A stretch of 64,000 nt of DNA from Diplonema papillatum (GCA_030068145.1 JAPJBO010000891.1:1-64000), one strand, 5' to 3'; shown: positions 40,826 through 51,599, counted from the first letter of the stretch. The notes: generated by a model not told the origin, from the sequence alone. A program made the numbers and translations.

Positions 40826-41704
40826 CGGTAGCGCTCGGGATCCTCGAAGGCAAGACGCAGCAACGCATGCAGCGCCCCTACCGGTCCACGCTGCACATTG
40901 GCGAGGGCGACGGCAAGGAGGTCTTCCCCACCGTGTCGTCCACAAAGGTGCTGAGTGGCAGGCTGAACACCTCGACCAAGAGGTGCGACCGCACCAACGA
41001 CACAAGGCTGGAGGCCCGGAGTGGGCTGATTGACGCGCTAGGTCTGTCGCCACTCCCCCCGCTTCGACGAGCGGTGCGAGATCGCGAGCTCCAGCACGCT
41101 GGGCAGCGCACTGTCTGGGTGTCAGTACACACCCTTCACGAAAGCGGGCCTGCAGAGTCTCCGCACCAGGATTGCGCGAGGGGTCTTTGGGCCGGTAAAC
41201 AGGGGCACCTCCGGAGCGTTTCCGCGTGCTGACCGTCCTGGCGAAGGGCCACCGGGTCGACCCCGTGCTGGCGCGCTTACTGGGTGCTATGCTCACTGCT
41301 GGACTCGTGCGAGTGGTTGCCGAGCGTGCGCGAACGCATGAAGCGCATCTGCCGGCTGTATGGCGAACGGCGGGATGCTCGGAGGGGGTCTGGGTCCCAT
41401 CGGTATCGCGATCACCGAGGGGCTCCCCCCGGTCGGGGCCGAATACGACGGGTTTGACCTCGGCACCATGAAAGTGCAAGGGCGGGTCCTGCTGGACATG
41501 CGACGGGCCGAGCGGCACCATGCGTTGCGGGGGCAGTTGCGACAGTCCGCTTGGACGCAGCTTGCTGCGGAGGGCCCGTCCTTTGACGGGGTGCAGCACG
41601 GTGTAGACTACGTGCGCACCAACGAGGAACGCCGCCGAACGACGGCGAGTGCGGCGCTGCGGAAGGCCCTCACGACCATCCTGGCCGGGGGCGTCTACTA
41701 CGCA
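40826..41704 (+). mobile_element. Fragment of the second LINE family, cut at both ends
   Basis: It starts KKTVALGILEGKTQQRMQRP, the same peptide as just after the YADD motif in the 29.3-32.6 kb LINE. It runs to LRKALTTILAGGVYYAT and stops abruptly at 41704. Nucleotide identity is high, but it has frameshifts (near 41058 and again near 41230-41360), so it is dead. Loss of the 3' part is unusual for LINEs, which normally keep the 3' end. Confidence 0.88.
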
Positions 41705-41705
41705 A

Positions 41706-42260
41706 CTTTCGGGTTTGGTTTTCGGGGTCTAACGTGCCAGAGATTTCTGTTTTTGCAGAGTTTCTCAAGACCTCGCGATTATTGGGTCACTCTGGGTAAT
41801 TTGAGTCAGTTTACCAGAACTTAGCTTCGCCCGAACTTTGATTCACCAGAACTTAGCATCTCCCGAACTTTTCTTCGACGCCAGAACTTAGCTTCGCCCG
41901 AACTTTGCCTCAGAAACTAGCATCTCCCGAATTTTGCTTCACCAGAACTTAGCACCGCCCGAACTTTGCTTCGCCCGAACTTTGCTTCACCACAGCTTAG
42001 CATCTCCCGAACTTTGCTTCGACTCAACAACTTAGCCTCGCCCGAGTTTTGCCTCATCGCCCGAACTTTGCTTCACCACAACTTAGCAACGCGTGAACGC
42101 ATCTCCTCCCGAGCATTGTTTTACCAGAACTAAGCTTCGCCCTAACTTTACTTCACCAGATCGTAGCTTCGCCCGAACTTTACTGTTCCCCGAACTTTAA
42201 CTGCTGCCTCTAGTCTCACCGGGTTTGCGGGTTTGCGGGTTTGCGGGGTCTCTCCGTGCG
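41706..42260 (+). repeat. GAACTTAGC/GAACTTTGC minisatellite with leader and tail
   Basis: The leader TTTGGTTTTCGGGGTCT and GTTTCTCAAGACCTCGCG is shared with 5.5 kb. About 25 degenerate 16-base units follow (CAGAACTTAGCTTCGC, CCGAACTTTGCTTCAC). The tail CTGCTGCCTCTAGTCTC is shared with 57.4 kb, followed here by GGGTTTGCGGGTTTGCGG. Confidence 0.85.
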
Positions 42261-42313
42261 CTGGTCTTTACCGTGGGCACATTGATTTCGCCGGTCATCA
42301 AAATCTCAGCCCC

Positions 42314-44420
42314 CATAGATGGCCGTTATATAACGTTATATAACGTTATATAACGTTATTCCCGGAGTTATTTGTTACCCCCCCCCCCTAAATCCAGAAA
42401 AACCGTTATTGACCGTTATAAAACCGTTATTTGCCATTTTTGGTCGAAAAATAACGTTATTTGACCGTTATAACGTTATATGACGTTATATAACGTTATA
42501 ATAACGGTATAATAACGTTATATAACGTTATAATAACGTTATATAACGTTATATAACGTTATATAACGTTATATAACGTTATATAACGGTTTTTTACCAG
42601 TCCATGGGAGGTCACACTGTCCTCCAGATTTTGGTCATTTTTGGCCATTTTTGCCACATTTTCCAGATTTTGGCCAATTTTGGTTATTTTTGCCAATTTT
42701 TCCAGATTTTGGTCAATGTTGACCAGTTTTGCCGTGTTTTCCAGATTTTGGCCCATTTTGGCCGTTTTTACCGATTTGGCCAGGATTGGCCATTTTTGCC
42801 ATGTTTTTCAAAAATTTGGCTATTTTTGCCGATTTTTCCAGGTTTTGGTCATTTTTGGCCAGTTTTGCCATGTTTTCCAGACTTTGCCCATTTTGGCCGT
42901 TTTTGCCGATTTTTCCAGGGTTTTGGTCATTTATGCCCTGCCCCTCACCAGAGCTATTCTTGTCTGAGTTTCTTAAACCCGCACAAGCTCGAACAGGCAG
43001 TCCGTGCGCGGAAAAAAAGGTCGAAAGACACCAATCTGTACGCCCATTCGGGATCGTCGGAAACACAAAAACACGTGTACCGCCCCACCCGCTTCGATTT
43101 CAGCCACACTAGTCTTTCCAAAGGGAATATCGACTATGCCTGCGAAAAGCTCCCCGAAGGTCCAGCCGAAGCCGAAGGCTCAACCTAAAGCTCAGCCGAA
43201 AGCTCAGCCGAAGACCCCAGGTACACAGCGCAAACGGCCTCGCGCCGAAAGTACGGATAGCAACAGCAGCAGCAGCAGCGCCTCGGTTGCAAAGGCGCGA
43301 CGCGGAAGGAAGAAGGTGGCGGAAACGCTGCGCGTCGAGGCCTTGTCCCGCGACCTGGCATTGACTGGCCCCAGCGTTCTCCCTGTCACGAAACCACCAA
43401 GTAAGAGCCCGGAACAACGATTCATCGACCGGATCAAGAAAACCGACCCCGGGCTGGCTGGGTTCTACGGGAAGCGCCAGCTGTGACTGCTCGACTTTGC
43501 ATGTCTCGTGCTCATCATGCACCCATATTTGGTACTGGGACCTTGTCTGACTGGCATAGTACGCAACGGTCTGCCGAGTGGACAAGCTTGGACAAGTTGG
43601 ACTCCAGTGGCCGGATCATGCTGGTGACATCTGCTGCCTCACGAAGGACACTGCAAACGACCGTTACGGGCCACCGACTGAGGGACACGCGCCGGAAACC
43701 CAAAACTGCAGACATCCACATCCCAAGAACAACATCGCACAGTGAAAGAGTCATGTGAATCCGGAAGGATCGCGTTTGTCGCGCTTGGGTGGAAGTCCGC
43801 AAGAAAATAAGTAAAAGAGAAAAAGCTCTGGGGAGGGGCTATACGGACCCCTGAGGACCGGTTACTACGAATTCTTTTCGGACCAGGGTTTGTTTCCGAA
43901 CAGTTTTTGTGACCGGGATCCAAAAATCGGCAAAAGTCTGGAAAAATTGGCAAAAATGGCCGAAATTGACCAAAATCTGGAAAATCGGGAAATCTGGAAA
44001 AATCGGAAAAAATGGCCGAAATTGACTGATCTGGATAAATCGGCCAGAGTGGCCAAAATCTCAAAATTGTCCAAAATCTTGAAAAATCGGCAAAGATTGC
44101 CGAAATCTGGAAAAAATCGGCAAAATGGCCAAAACCTGAAAAAATCGGCAAAAGTCTGGAAAAATTGGCTAAGATTGACCAAAATCTGGCAAAAATGGCC
44201 AAAATCGGAAAAAATGGCCGAAATGGACCAAAATGAGGAAAAAATGACAAAAATCTGGAAACATGGCCAAAATCGGAAAAATTCTAAAAACCGTTATTTG
44301 CGTTATTTTTCCGTTATTTTGCGTTTTCGACCGTTATATAACGTTATATAACGTTATATAACGTTATCACCGTTATAACGTTATATAACGTTATATAACG
44401 TTATCAACCGCCCATCTATG
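42314..44420. mobile_element. 2.1-kb element with long minisatellite inverted repeats
   Basis: It is bounded by a 6-bp direct repeat, AGCCCC (42308-42313 and 44421-44426). The termini are inverted: CATAGATGGCCGTTATATAA, and on the right the complement of CATAGATGGGCGGTTGATAA. Both ends continue into TATAACGT palindromic decamers (42325-42595; 44300-44405). Further in are CCAGATTTTGGTCATTTTTG-type units on the left (42622-42930) and their complement on the right (43920-44275). So each arm is roughly 500-600 bp. The centre has one small ORF. The superfamily is not clear; 6-bp duplications occur in several. Confidence 0.78.
43136..43486 (+). CDS. Lys/Pro-rich 116-residue protein inside the 2.1-kb element
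   Basis: The ATG at 43136 opens MPAKSSPKVQPKPKAQPKAQ, a KAQP repeat, then an RKRPRAESTDSNSSSSSASV nuclear-signal-like and Ser-rich stretch. It ends in a more ordered part, PEQRFIDRIKKTDPGLAGFY. The frame is open further upstream to 43004. Composition suggests a nucleic-acid-binding or nuclear protein. It is much too short to be a transposase, so it is a passenger or a product specific to the element. No homologue is recognised. Confidence 0.45.
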   Translation: MPAKSSPKVQPKPKAQPKAQPKAQPKTPGTQRKRPRAESTDSNSSSSSASVAKARRGRKKVAETLRVEALSRDLALTGPSVLPVTKPPSKSPEQRFIDRIKKTDPGLAGFYGKRQL

Positions 44421-44496
44421 AGCCCCCTAATGAGGCCACAGCTCTCTTGATTTCATCCAGCCAAAACCTTCCCATGAGCAGTAGGCGTTAGTCCGA

Positions 44497-47400
44497 ATGG
44501 TCACTAAAAACACAAACCGAGCGCAATGGATGGGTGTAACTTGGTTATTGTCGGTTCTTTTTCTTCAGATACGAGGAGCATCCGCCATTTCTTCACCACT
44601 GTCTCAAGCTGTTGCACCACCGACGGATGCACCTGCGACGCTTGCACCACCAACGTACGTACCGACGGTTGCACCCGGAGTTTGCCTGCCTCTCGGGGAC
44701 GGTGGCCGCTTTGAAATCAGAGATCCAGTCTCGGGCTACCCGGATTATATGAACAGATGTTGGATTCCGACGTGCCCATCTACGGGAAAGCTGACAGTAG
44801 AGTACCTGTCCATCGAAACTTGCTGCGACTTCTTGAAGTACAACGGGACGATTCTTGCTGCCGGTGATGTTGTCACCATTTCTGCGTCAAGCGAGTTGGA
44901 GTTGCGATTTACTTCGGATTCGTCCGTCAGCAGAGGCGGATTTGCGGTAGCTGTGGACTGCTGGACAGCTACTTCTGCCCCGGCCACACTGGTACCAACG
45001 TCGGCTCCACCCACGGCTGCACCTCCGACAACTGCGCCACCGACGTCTGCTCCCGCAACACCGGCACCACTGACATCTGCACCACCCACGGATGCACCTG
45101 CGACGCTTGCACCGCCGACGTACGTACCGACGGTTGCACCCGGAGTTTGCCTGCCTCTCGGGGACGGTGGCCGCTTTGAAATCAGAGATCCAGTCTCGGG
45201 CTACCCGGATTATATGAACAGATGTTGGATTCCGACGTGCCCATCTACGGGAAAGCTGACAGTAGAGTACCTGTCCATCGAAACTTGCTGCGACTTCTTG
45301 AAGTACAACGGGACGATTCTTGCTGCCGGTGATGTTGTCACCATTTCTGCGTCGAGCGAGTTGGAGTTGCGATTTACTTCGGATTCGTCCGTCAGCAGAG
45401 GCGGATTTGCGGTAGCTGTGGACTGCTGGACAGCTACTTCTGCCCCGGCCACACTGGTACCAACGTCGGCTCCACCCACGGCTGCACCTCCGACAACTGC
45501 GCCACCGACGTCTGCTCCCGCAACACCGGCACCACTGACATCTGCACCACCCACGGATGCACCTGCGACGCTTGCACCGCCGACGTACGTACCGACGGTT
45601 GCACCCGGAGTTTGCCTGCCTCTCGGGGACGGTGGCCGCTTTGAAATCAGAGATCCAGTCTCGGGCTACCCGGATTATATGAACAGATGTTGGATTCCGA
45701 CGTGCCCATCTACGGGAAAGCTGACAGTAGAGTACCTGTCCATCGAAACTTGCTGCGACTTCTTGAAGTACAACGGGACGACACTAGCTGCCGGTGATGT
45801 TGTCACCATTTCTGCGTCGAGCGAGTTGGAGTTGCGATTTACTTCGGATTCGTCCGTCAGCAGAGGCGGATTTGCGGTAGCTGTGGACTGCTGGACAGCT
45901 ACTTCTGCCCCGGCCACACTGGTACCAACGTCGGCTCCACCCACGGCTGCACCTCCGACAACTGCGCCACCGACGTCTGCTCCCGCAACACCGGCACCAC
46001 TGACATCTGCACCACCCACGGATGCACCTGCGACGCTTGCACCGCCGACGTACGTACCGACGGTTGCACCCGGAGTTTGCCTGCCTCTCGGGGACGGTGG
46101 CCGCTTTGAAATCAGAGATCCAGTCTCGGGCTACCCGGATTATATGAACAGATGTTGGATTCCGACGTGCCCATCTACGGGAAAGCTGACAGTAGAGTAC
46201 CTGTCCATCGAAACTTGCTGCGACTTCTTGAAGTACAACGGGACGACACTAGCTGCCGGTGATGTTGTCACCATTTCTGCGTCGAGCGAGTTGGAGTTGC
46301 GATTTACTTCGGATTCGTCCGTCAGCAGAGGCGGATTTGCGGTAGCTGTGGACTGCTGGACAGCTACTTCTGCCCCGGCCACACTGGTACCAACGTCGGC
46401 TCCACCCACGGCTGCACCTCCGACAACTGCGCCACCGACGTCTGCTCCCGCAACACCGGCACCACTGACATCTGCACCACCCACGGATGCACCTGCGACG
46501 CTTGCACCGCCGACGTACGTACCGACGGTTGCACCCGGAGTTTGCCTGCCTCTCGGGGACGGTGGCCGCTTTGAAATCAGAGATCCAGTCTCGGGCTACC
46601 CGGATTATATGAACAGATGTTGGATTCCGACGTGCCCATCTACGGGAAAGCTGACAGTAGAGTACCTGTCCATCGAAACTTGCTGCGACTTCTTGAAGTA
46701 CAACGGGACGACACTAGCTGCCGGTGATGTTGTCACCATTTCTGCGTCGAGCGAGTTGGAGTTGCGATTTACTTCGGATTCGTCCGTCAGCAGAGGCGGA
46801 TTTGCGGTAGCTGTGGACTGCTGGACAGCTACTTCTGCCCCGGCCACACTGGTACCAACGTCGGCTCCACCCACGGCTGCACCTCCGACAACTGCGCCAC
46901 CGACGTCTGCTCCCGCAACACCGGCACCACTGACATCTGCACCACCCACGGATGCACCTGCGACGCTTGCACCGCCGACGTACGTACCGACGGTTGCACC
47001 CGGAGTTTGCCTGCCTCTCGGGGACGGTGGCCGCTTTGAAATCAGAGATCCAGTCTCGGGCTACCCGGATTATATGAACAGATGTTGGATTCCGACGTGC
47101 CCATCTACGGGAAAGCTGACAGTAGAGTACCTGTCCATCGAAACTTGCTGCGACTTCTTGAAGTACAACGGGACGACACTAGCTGCCGGTGATGTTGTCA
47201 CCATTTCTGCGTCGAGCGAGTTGGAGTTGCGATTTACTTCGGATTCGTCCGTCAGCAGAGGCGGATTTGCGGTAGCTGTGGACTGCTGGACAGCTACTTC
47301 TGCCCCGGCCACACTGGTACCAACGTCGGCTCCACCCACGGCTGCACCTCCGACAACTGCGCCACCGACGTCTGCTCCCGCAACACCGGCACCACTGACA

Positions 47401-49134
47401 TCTGCACCACCCACGGATGCACCTGCGACGCTTGCACCGCCGACGTACGTACCGACGGTTGCACCCGGAGTTTGCCTGCCTCTCGGGGACGGTGGCCGCT
47501 TTGAAATCAGAGATCCAGTCTCGGGCTACCCGGATTATATGAACAGATGTTGGATTCCGACGTGCCCATCTACGGGAAAGCTGACAGTAGAGTACCTGTC
47601 CATCGAAACTTGCTGCGACTTCTTGAAGTACAACGGGACGACACTAGCTGCCGGTGATGTTGTCACCATTTCTGCGTCGAGCGAGTTGGAGTTGCGATTT
47701 ACTTCGGATTCGTCCGTCAGCAGAGGCGGATTTGCGGTAGCTGTGGACTGCTGGACAGCTACTTCTGCCCCGGCCACACTGGTACCAACGTCGGCTCCAC
47801 CCACGGCTGCACCTCCGACAACTGCGCCACCGACGTCTGCTCCCGCAACACCGGCACCACTGACATCTGCACCACCCACGGATGCACCTGCGACGCTTGC
47901 ACCGCCGACGTACGTACCGACGGTTGCACCCGGAGTTTGCCTGCCTCTCGGGGACGGTGGCCGCTTTGAAATCAGAGATCCAGTCTCGGGCTACCCGGAT
48001 TATATGAACAGATGTTGGATTCCGACGTGCCCATCTACGGGAAAGCTGACAGTAGAGTACCTGTCCATCGAAACTTGCTGCGACTTCTTGAAGTACAACG
48101 GGACGACACTAGCTGCCGGTGATGTTGTCACCATTTCTGCGTCGAGCGAGTTGGAGTTGCGATTTACTTCGGATTCGTCCGTCAGCAGAGGCGGATTTGC
48201 GGTAGCTGTGGACTGCTGGACAGCTACTTCTGCCCCGGCCACACTGGTACCAACGTCGGCTCCACCCACGGCTGCACCTCCGACAACTGCGCCACCGACG
48301 TCTGCTCCCGCAACACCGGCACCACTGACATCTGCACCACCCACGGATGCACCTGCGACGCTTGCACCGCCGACGTACGTACCGACGGTTGCACCCGGAG
48401 TTTGCCTGCCTCTCGGGGACGGTGGCCGCTTTGAAATCAGAGATCCAGTCTCGGGCTACCCGGATTATATGAACAGATGTTGGGTTCCGACGTGCCCATC
48501 TACGGGAAAGCTGACAGTAGAGTACCTGTCCATCGAAACTTGCTGCGACTTCTTGAAGTACAACGGGACGACACTAGCTGCCGGTGATGTTGTCACCATT
48601 TCTGCGTCGAGCGAGTTGGAGTTGCGATTTACTTCGGATTCGTCCGTCAGCAGAGGCGGATTTGCGGTAGCTGTGGACTGCTGGCCAGATTCTTCTGCTC
48701 CCGCCACGTCTGCATCGACGACAAGGACACCGCTGACATGGATACCATTGTCATCTGAACCTGCATCGGTGTCACCTGCCCTGGCGACACCCGCTCCTTC
48801 CACTGGTGAACCCGAAACGGCTATTCCTTCGTGTTTGCCGAGGAATTGTGCAGTTTACAGAGTAATCCAGACGACTCGCGTTGAACTGTTCAGCTATGGA
48901 GGCAGTGTCGACGAATGCTGGGATATCCAGTGCGTTTCGGAAGGTGCAGGCGAGGTACAGTTTGTGGCAATCAGAACGGAAGTAGATGCTGACGTAGTGA
49001 CTGTCGGATCAGCAGCATTCAGCGGGTCAGTCCTGCCACCTGTGCAGAATTTCACTGGGAGTGTACGAATATCTTTCACGTCGAATCGTGATCTAAACGG
49101 TGGACACTTTGCTACCCGTGTACTATGCAGTTAG
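44497..49134 (+). CDS. Secreted protein with nine near-identical CUB-like domains and mucin-like linkers
   Basis: 1,545 codons without an intron. A signal peptide (WMGVTWLLSVLFLQIRGASA) leads into nine 155-residue units. Each has a CUB-like domain: GYPDYMNRCW, TVEYLSIETCCDFLKYNG and LELRFTSDSSVSRGGFAVAV with four or more Cys, matching the YPxxY..C.W, CD.L..YDG and RFTSD pattern. A Thr/Ala/Pro linker (SAPPTAAPPTTAPPTSAPAT) joins them, likely O-glycosylated. A tenth, diverged CUB-like domain (ECWDIQCVSEGAGEVQF, SVRISFTSNRDLNGGHF) ends the protein. There is no transmembrane segment or anchor, so a wall, matrix or released adhesive role is inferred. Confidence 0.85.
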   Translation: MVTKNTNRAQWMGVTWLLSVLFLQIRGASAISSPLSQAVAPPTDAPATLAPPTYVPTVAPGVCLPLGDGGRFEIRDPVSGYPDYMNRCWIPTCPSTGKLTVEYLSIETCCDFLKYNGTILAAGDVVTISASSELELRFTSDSSVSRGGFAVAVDCWTATSAPATLVPTSAPPTAAPPTTAPPTSAPATPAPLTSAPPTDAPATLAPPTYVPTVAPGVCLPLGDGGRFEIRDPVSGYPDYMNRCWIPTCPSTGKLTVEYLSIETCCDFLKYNGTILAAGDVVTISASSELELRFTSDSSVSRGGFAVAVDCWTATSAPATLVPTSAPPTAAPPTTAPPTSAPATPAPLTSAPPTDAPATLAPPTYVPTVAPGVCLPLGDGGRFEIRDPVSGYPDYMNRCWIPTCPSTGKLTVEYLSIETCCDFLKYNGTTLAAGDVVTISASSELELRFTSDSSVSRGGFAVAVDCWTATSAPATLVPTSAPPTAAPPTTAPPTSAPATPAPLTSAPPTDAPATLAPPTYVPTVAPGVCLPLGDGGRFEIRDPVSGYPDYMNRCWIPTCPSTGKLTVEYLSIETCCDFLKYNGTTLAAGDVVTISASSELELRFTSDSSVSRGGFAVAVDCWTATSAPATLVPTSAPPTAAPPTTAPPTSAPATPAPLTSAPPTDAPATLAPPTYVPTVAPGVCLPLGDGGRFEIRDPVSGYPDYMNRCWIPTCPSTGKLTVEYLSIETCCDFLKYNGTTLAAGDVVTISASSELELRFTSDSSVSRGGFAVAVDCWTATSAPATLVPTSAPPTAAPPTTAPPTSAPATPAPLTSAPPTDAPATLAPPTYVPTVAPGVCLPLGDGGRFEIRDPVSGYPDYMNRCWIPTCPSTGKLTVEYLSIETCCDFLKYNGTTLAAGDVVTISASSELELRFTSDSSVSRGGFAVAVDCWTATSAPATLVPTSAPPTAAPPTTAPPTSAPATPAPLTSAPPTDAPATLAPPTYVPTVAPGVCLPLGDGGRFEIRDPVSGYPDYMNRCWIPTCPSTGKLTVEYLSIETCCDFLKYNGTTLAAGDVVTISASSELELRFTSDSSVSRGGFAVAVDCWTATSAPATLVPTSAPPTAAPPTTAPPTSAPATPAPLTSAPPTDAPATLAPPTYVPTVAPGVCLPLGDGGRFEIRDPVSGYPDYMNRCWIPTCPSTGKLTVEYLSIETCCDFLKYNGTTLAAGDVVTISASSELELRFTSDSSVSRGGFAVAVDCWTATSAPATLVPTSAPPTAAPPTTAPPTSAPATPAPLTSAPPTDAPATLAPPTYVPTVAPGVCLPLGDGGRFEIRDPVSGYPDYMNRCWVPTCPSTGKLTVEYLSIETCCDFLKYNGTTLAAGDVVTISASSELELRFTSDSSVSRGGFAVAVDCWPDSSAPATSASTTRTPLTWIPLSSEPASVSPALATPAPSTGEPETAIPSCLPRNCAVYRVIQTTRVELFSYGGSVDECWDIQCVSEGAGEVQFVAIRTEVDADVVTVGSAAFSGSVLPPVQNFTGSVRISFTSNRDLNGGHFATRVLCS
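44626..48690 (+). repeat. 465-bp tandem repeat, nine copies
   Basis: Copies start every 465 bases and differ by only a few substitutions. Copies 1-2 have GGGACGATTCTTGCTGCC where copies 3-9 have GGGACGACACTAGCTGCC. Copy 9 has Val for Ile after CW and a diverged linker. Such identity implies recent unequal exchange or gene conversion. Confidence 0.95.
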
Positions 49135-49389
49135 GCAGTGATGAGAAGGTGCATCGCCGAATTGGATGTTGGTCTCGTGCATCCGTTGATCGAGGCTTGA
49201 CTGACTGGGTCTCTGCACGTCGAGCCATGTAAGACGTGCGCTGAAAGAGGTTGGGACTGGTGAAAAGGAATAGCTGGGACCAGGAGAGATTGTCTTAATC
49301 TAACTGACTGACAGTCGGCCGTCTGCGTCTATGTCTGCAGGTTTTCGAAGATCGGCTGCAGACGCGTCTGCAGGCAACATTGGCGTTGG
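49135..49389. other. 3' flank of the CUB gene
   Basis: Presumed 3' UTR and spacer; GGCCGTCTGCGTCTATGTCT and GGCTGCAGACGCGTCTGCAG phrases give a small internal repeat near 49318-49375. Confidence 0.35.
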
Positions 49390-49510
49390 CGTAGGGCGAA
49401 GATTTACCAGATAGTCGGAAAGATCTGGCCTCAATGCATCAGATTGTGTCCTCAAAAGCTCCGAACCCACCATTTTCGGACCTAGCGATGAGTGATATAC
49501 TTTGTGTTTG
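49390..49510 (+). repeat. Dispersed repeat end (ACCATTTTCGGACC family)
   Basis: TGTCCTCAAAAGCTCCGAAC, CACCATTTTCGGACC and a terminal GAGTGATATAC match 54425-54576, where about 60 extra bases lie before the terminus. Confidence 0.6.
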
Positions 49511-49930
49511 TCCTGATGATGGTGACCATTGGCAGATGATTTCGCAACGCAAGCTCGAGAGGAGATTGTAATATACAAAGTAGGCCACAGGGCAGTGGAG
49601 CGTAGAAGTCTGGACGACACTGCCCCTGTCGGTTAACCAAATGGTTGCACCTACAAAAGCCAGTCGGAGAGGTGTCGCCGGTATTATAGCAAAAAGTAGT
49701 CAGGCCCTGAACCATACAACGAATGAAAAGGAGCTTACCCGCTTACTCATGTATTAGACACCAACCGTTTTTCCCCTTGTGCGCCAGGCAGTGTTCTCGA
49801 TGCCTTTATTTGTCTGGTGTTTTCCAAAAGCATTTCTGGTGGCATAATAAAAGGCTTAGCGAGAGCACTGGACCGCCAACGTGTCTCGTGAAGGTGATCA
49901 GACTGACCTGGGTCTGGATCACCAATATTG
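49511..49930. other. Unassigned stretch upstream of a possible small gene
   Basis: A plus-strand frame opens at 49723 but has no recognisable features at its start. No repeat was recognised. Confidence 0.3.
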
Positions 49931-49991
49931 ATGTTTCTCTCTCTCTTAATGTGTGTCGTGGCAGTAACTACAACTGTGAGCACACAAACAG
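49931..49991 (+). CDS. Possible signal-peptide exon
   Basis: ATG starts MFLSLLMCVVAVTTTVSTQT, a convincing short signal peptide, ending at ACAG|GTGGGT in phase 1. The next exon is uncertain. A frame reading CAVPFEATAESLLEEGVPAP (about 50075-50200) is coding-like, but its best acceptor (TTCATCCCAG) gives another phase. Confidence 0.35.
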
Positions 49992-50296
49992 GTGGGTGGG
50001 GAGAATTGCTTGGACTGCGACGGACTTTTGGGCGGCTGGTTCTTCCTGCTTCCCTTCATCCCAGCTTTGCAAGAGGTCACGTACATGTGCTGTGCCCTTT
50101 GAAGCCACGGCGGAAAGCCTGTTGGAAGAGGGCGTCCCTGCCCCAGCCGCTTCCCAGTCCTTGCGCAAAGCCACACCCATGCCACCCCCCGATCCTCTCT
50201 TAGCATGCACCGTGCACCGATGTTCGCTTTCTCAATCTTGTCTCGCTGCTCAATGAGCTTCTCGTGTGCCCAAGTCTCACCTTCCTCTTCTGCAGG

Positions 50297-50432
50297 TTCT
50301 TTTGCTGTGTCTCGTGGAACTTTTCAATCGTCTCTCGTGCCACCAGTAATTGGTGGAATTTTGAACACCACTGGAGTTTGCTGGGGTCCGCCAGGGCTCG
50401 CAGTGGCGACGTTGGTGACACCCCCTGGACGG
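50297..50432 (+). CDS. Possible internal exon of a small gene
   Basis: It has a strong acceptor (CTTCCTCTTCTGCAG) and a strong donor (CCTGGACG|GTGAGTATT). One frame, phase 1 at entry, encodes FAVSRGTFQSSLVPPVIGGI, then LNTTGVCWGPPGLAVATLVT. The opposite strand is also open here, with a coding-like KFHQLLVARETIEKFHETQQ, so the strand is not certain. No domain is recognised. Confidence 0.4.
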
Positions 50433-50520
50433 TGAGTATTCTCTTAAGGGATACCAGACCCCCCGGTCAGGCGGGCAGACCTGGGAGGGGGAGCTGCCAA
50501 GATGGCTCAGGCCTCAGGGC

Positions 50521-50521
<1 letters not shown>

Positions 50522-50552
<31 letters not shown>
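50522..50552 (+). repeat. Poly(A) run, 31 bases
   Basis: It is preceded by GGCTCAGGCCTCAGGGCC. It might be the 3' tail of a retroposed sequence, but no source transcript or target duplication was identified. Confidence 0.8.
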
Positions 50553-50554
<2 letters not shown>

Positions 50555-51401
50555 CTACTTCTCCCTGCTTATCTCCGCAATGCAATGTCTACAACCAACA
50601 AACAAGCAAGCAAAGGTTGCACCGGTAAGCTTATCGGGATGAGTGAAAGGGGATGGCCAGACAGGGGGGGCTTGTCGACAAATCCCTTGCAATCGTATTT
50701 ACAACAACAAGAAAATCCACCTGGTCCGGGCTTGGTGAGTCCCTTTGAACCCCGACACTTCCCCGAAACTCCCCGAACTTCCCCGAAACTTCCCGATCTT
50801 TTTTGCTTGGGCCAGGTGGAGAAAAGCTCGTGGCGAATGAGATTTCGAAGTTCCCCTCGTCAGAAAGCTTTGCGCATGAAGGGCGAATGGCGTATCAGAA
50901 ACATCGGAAAGGTGAAGATGGAAAGGTCAAGATTGTTGTAGTGTGCTCTCATAGAATCAAAGTATCCCTGCCGGCTGCCTATACTGGGTACAACACGTGC
51001 TTCGTTCCCGACAACGGTATTAATTTTCCAAACGGCAATCTGTTGGGGTTGTTCAAACTGCCTCGGAGTTGGGTCGTCAGGTCATCGCAACATTTATTTG
51101 GCTTCCAAGAAGTTGCGACGCAAGTATTTTCAGACTAAGTGGCTTGAAGAACCAAAACACGGTGCACACGGGAAGAATGATGAGCACACTGTCGTTGTTC
51201 GAAGTTAGTGCATTCCCATTCCATCGCGTATACGCATGCTGCCCTCGGCTCACTTACCGTCTCGCGTTCTTTTGCTTTTGGCATTTCAACTATTGGTTCT
51301 GCACAAGGGACACTGCGTGTATCTTCATCCACGCCATTAAATTACGAAATGTCACAGAGAAATCCCGCAAACAGCTATTTATGAGTCTCTCTCGATTCGA
51401 G
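50553..51401 (+). other. Stretch with a dispersed repeat and a coding-like frame
   Basis: 50755-50815 holds CCCCGAAACTCCCCGAACTT phrases shared with 36.57 kb. From 50803 the plus frame reads GGEKLVANEISKFPSSESFA, then EGRMAYQKHRKGEDGKVKIV, and stays open to 51138. It could be an exon, but there is no domain and splice sites are unclear. Confidence 0.3.
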
Positions 51402-51599
51402 ATATCACTCATTCCACGAAAAAGTGTCACAGATTTTCCGTCTGAAAAGCAGTCCGTTTTGGGTCAAAATTTTGGAATTTTTGGGACATTTTTTTTGGGA
51501 TGGAAAGAGCTATCCCTGGCGATTATGGGCAAGCAATCAGCTCGCGTGGCGACCAAAATCTGGCGTGCAGATGGACAAAAGGTCGGTTTTGGGGGGGGT

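Noticed and set aside
44745-48803. Nine evenly spaced ~114-codon antisense frames in the CUB repeat
   Set aside because: They are a by-product of the 465-bp repeat; each is the same shadow of the coding strand.
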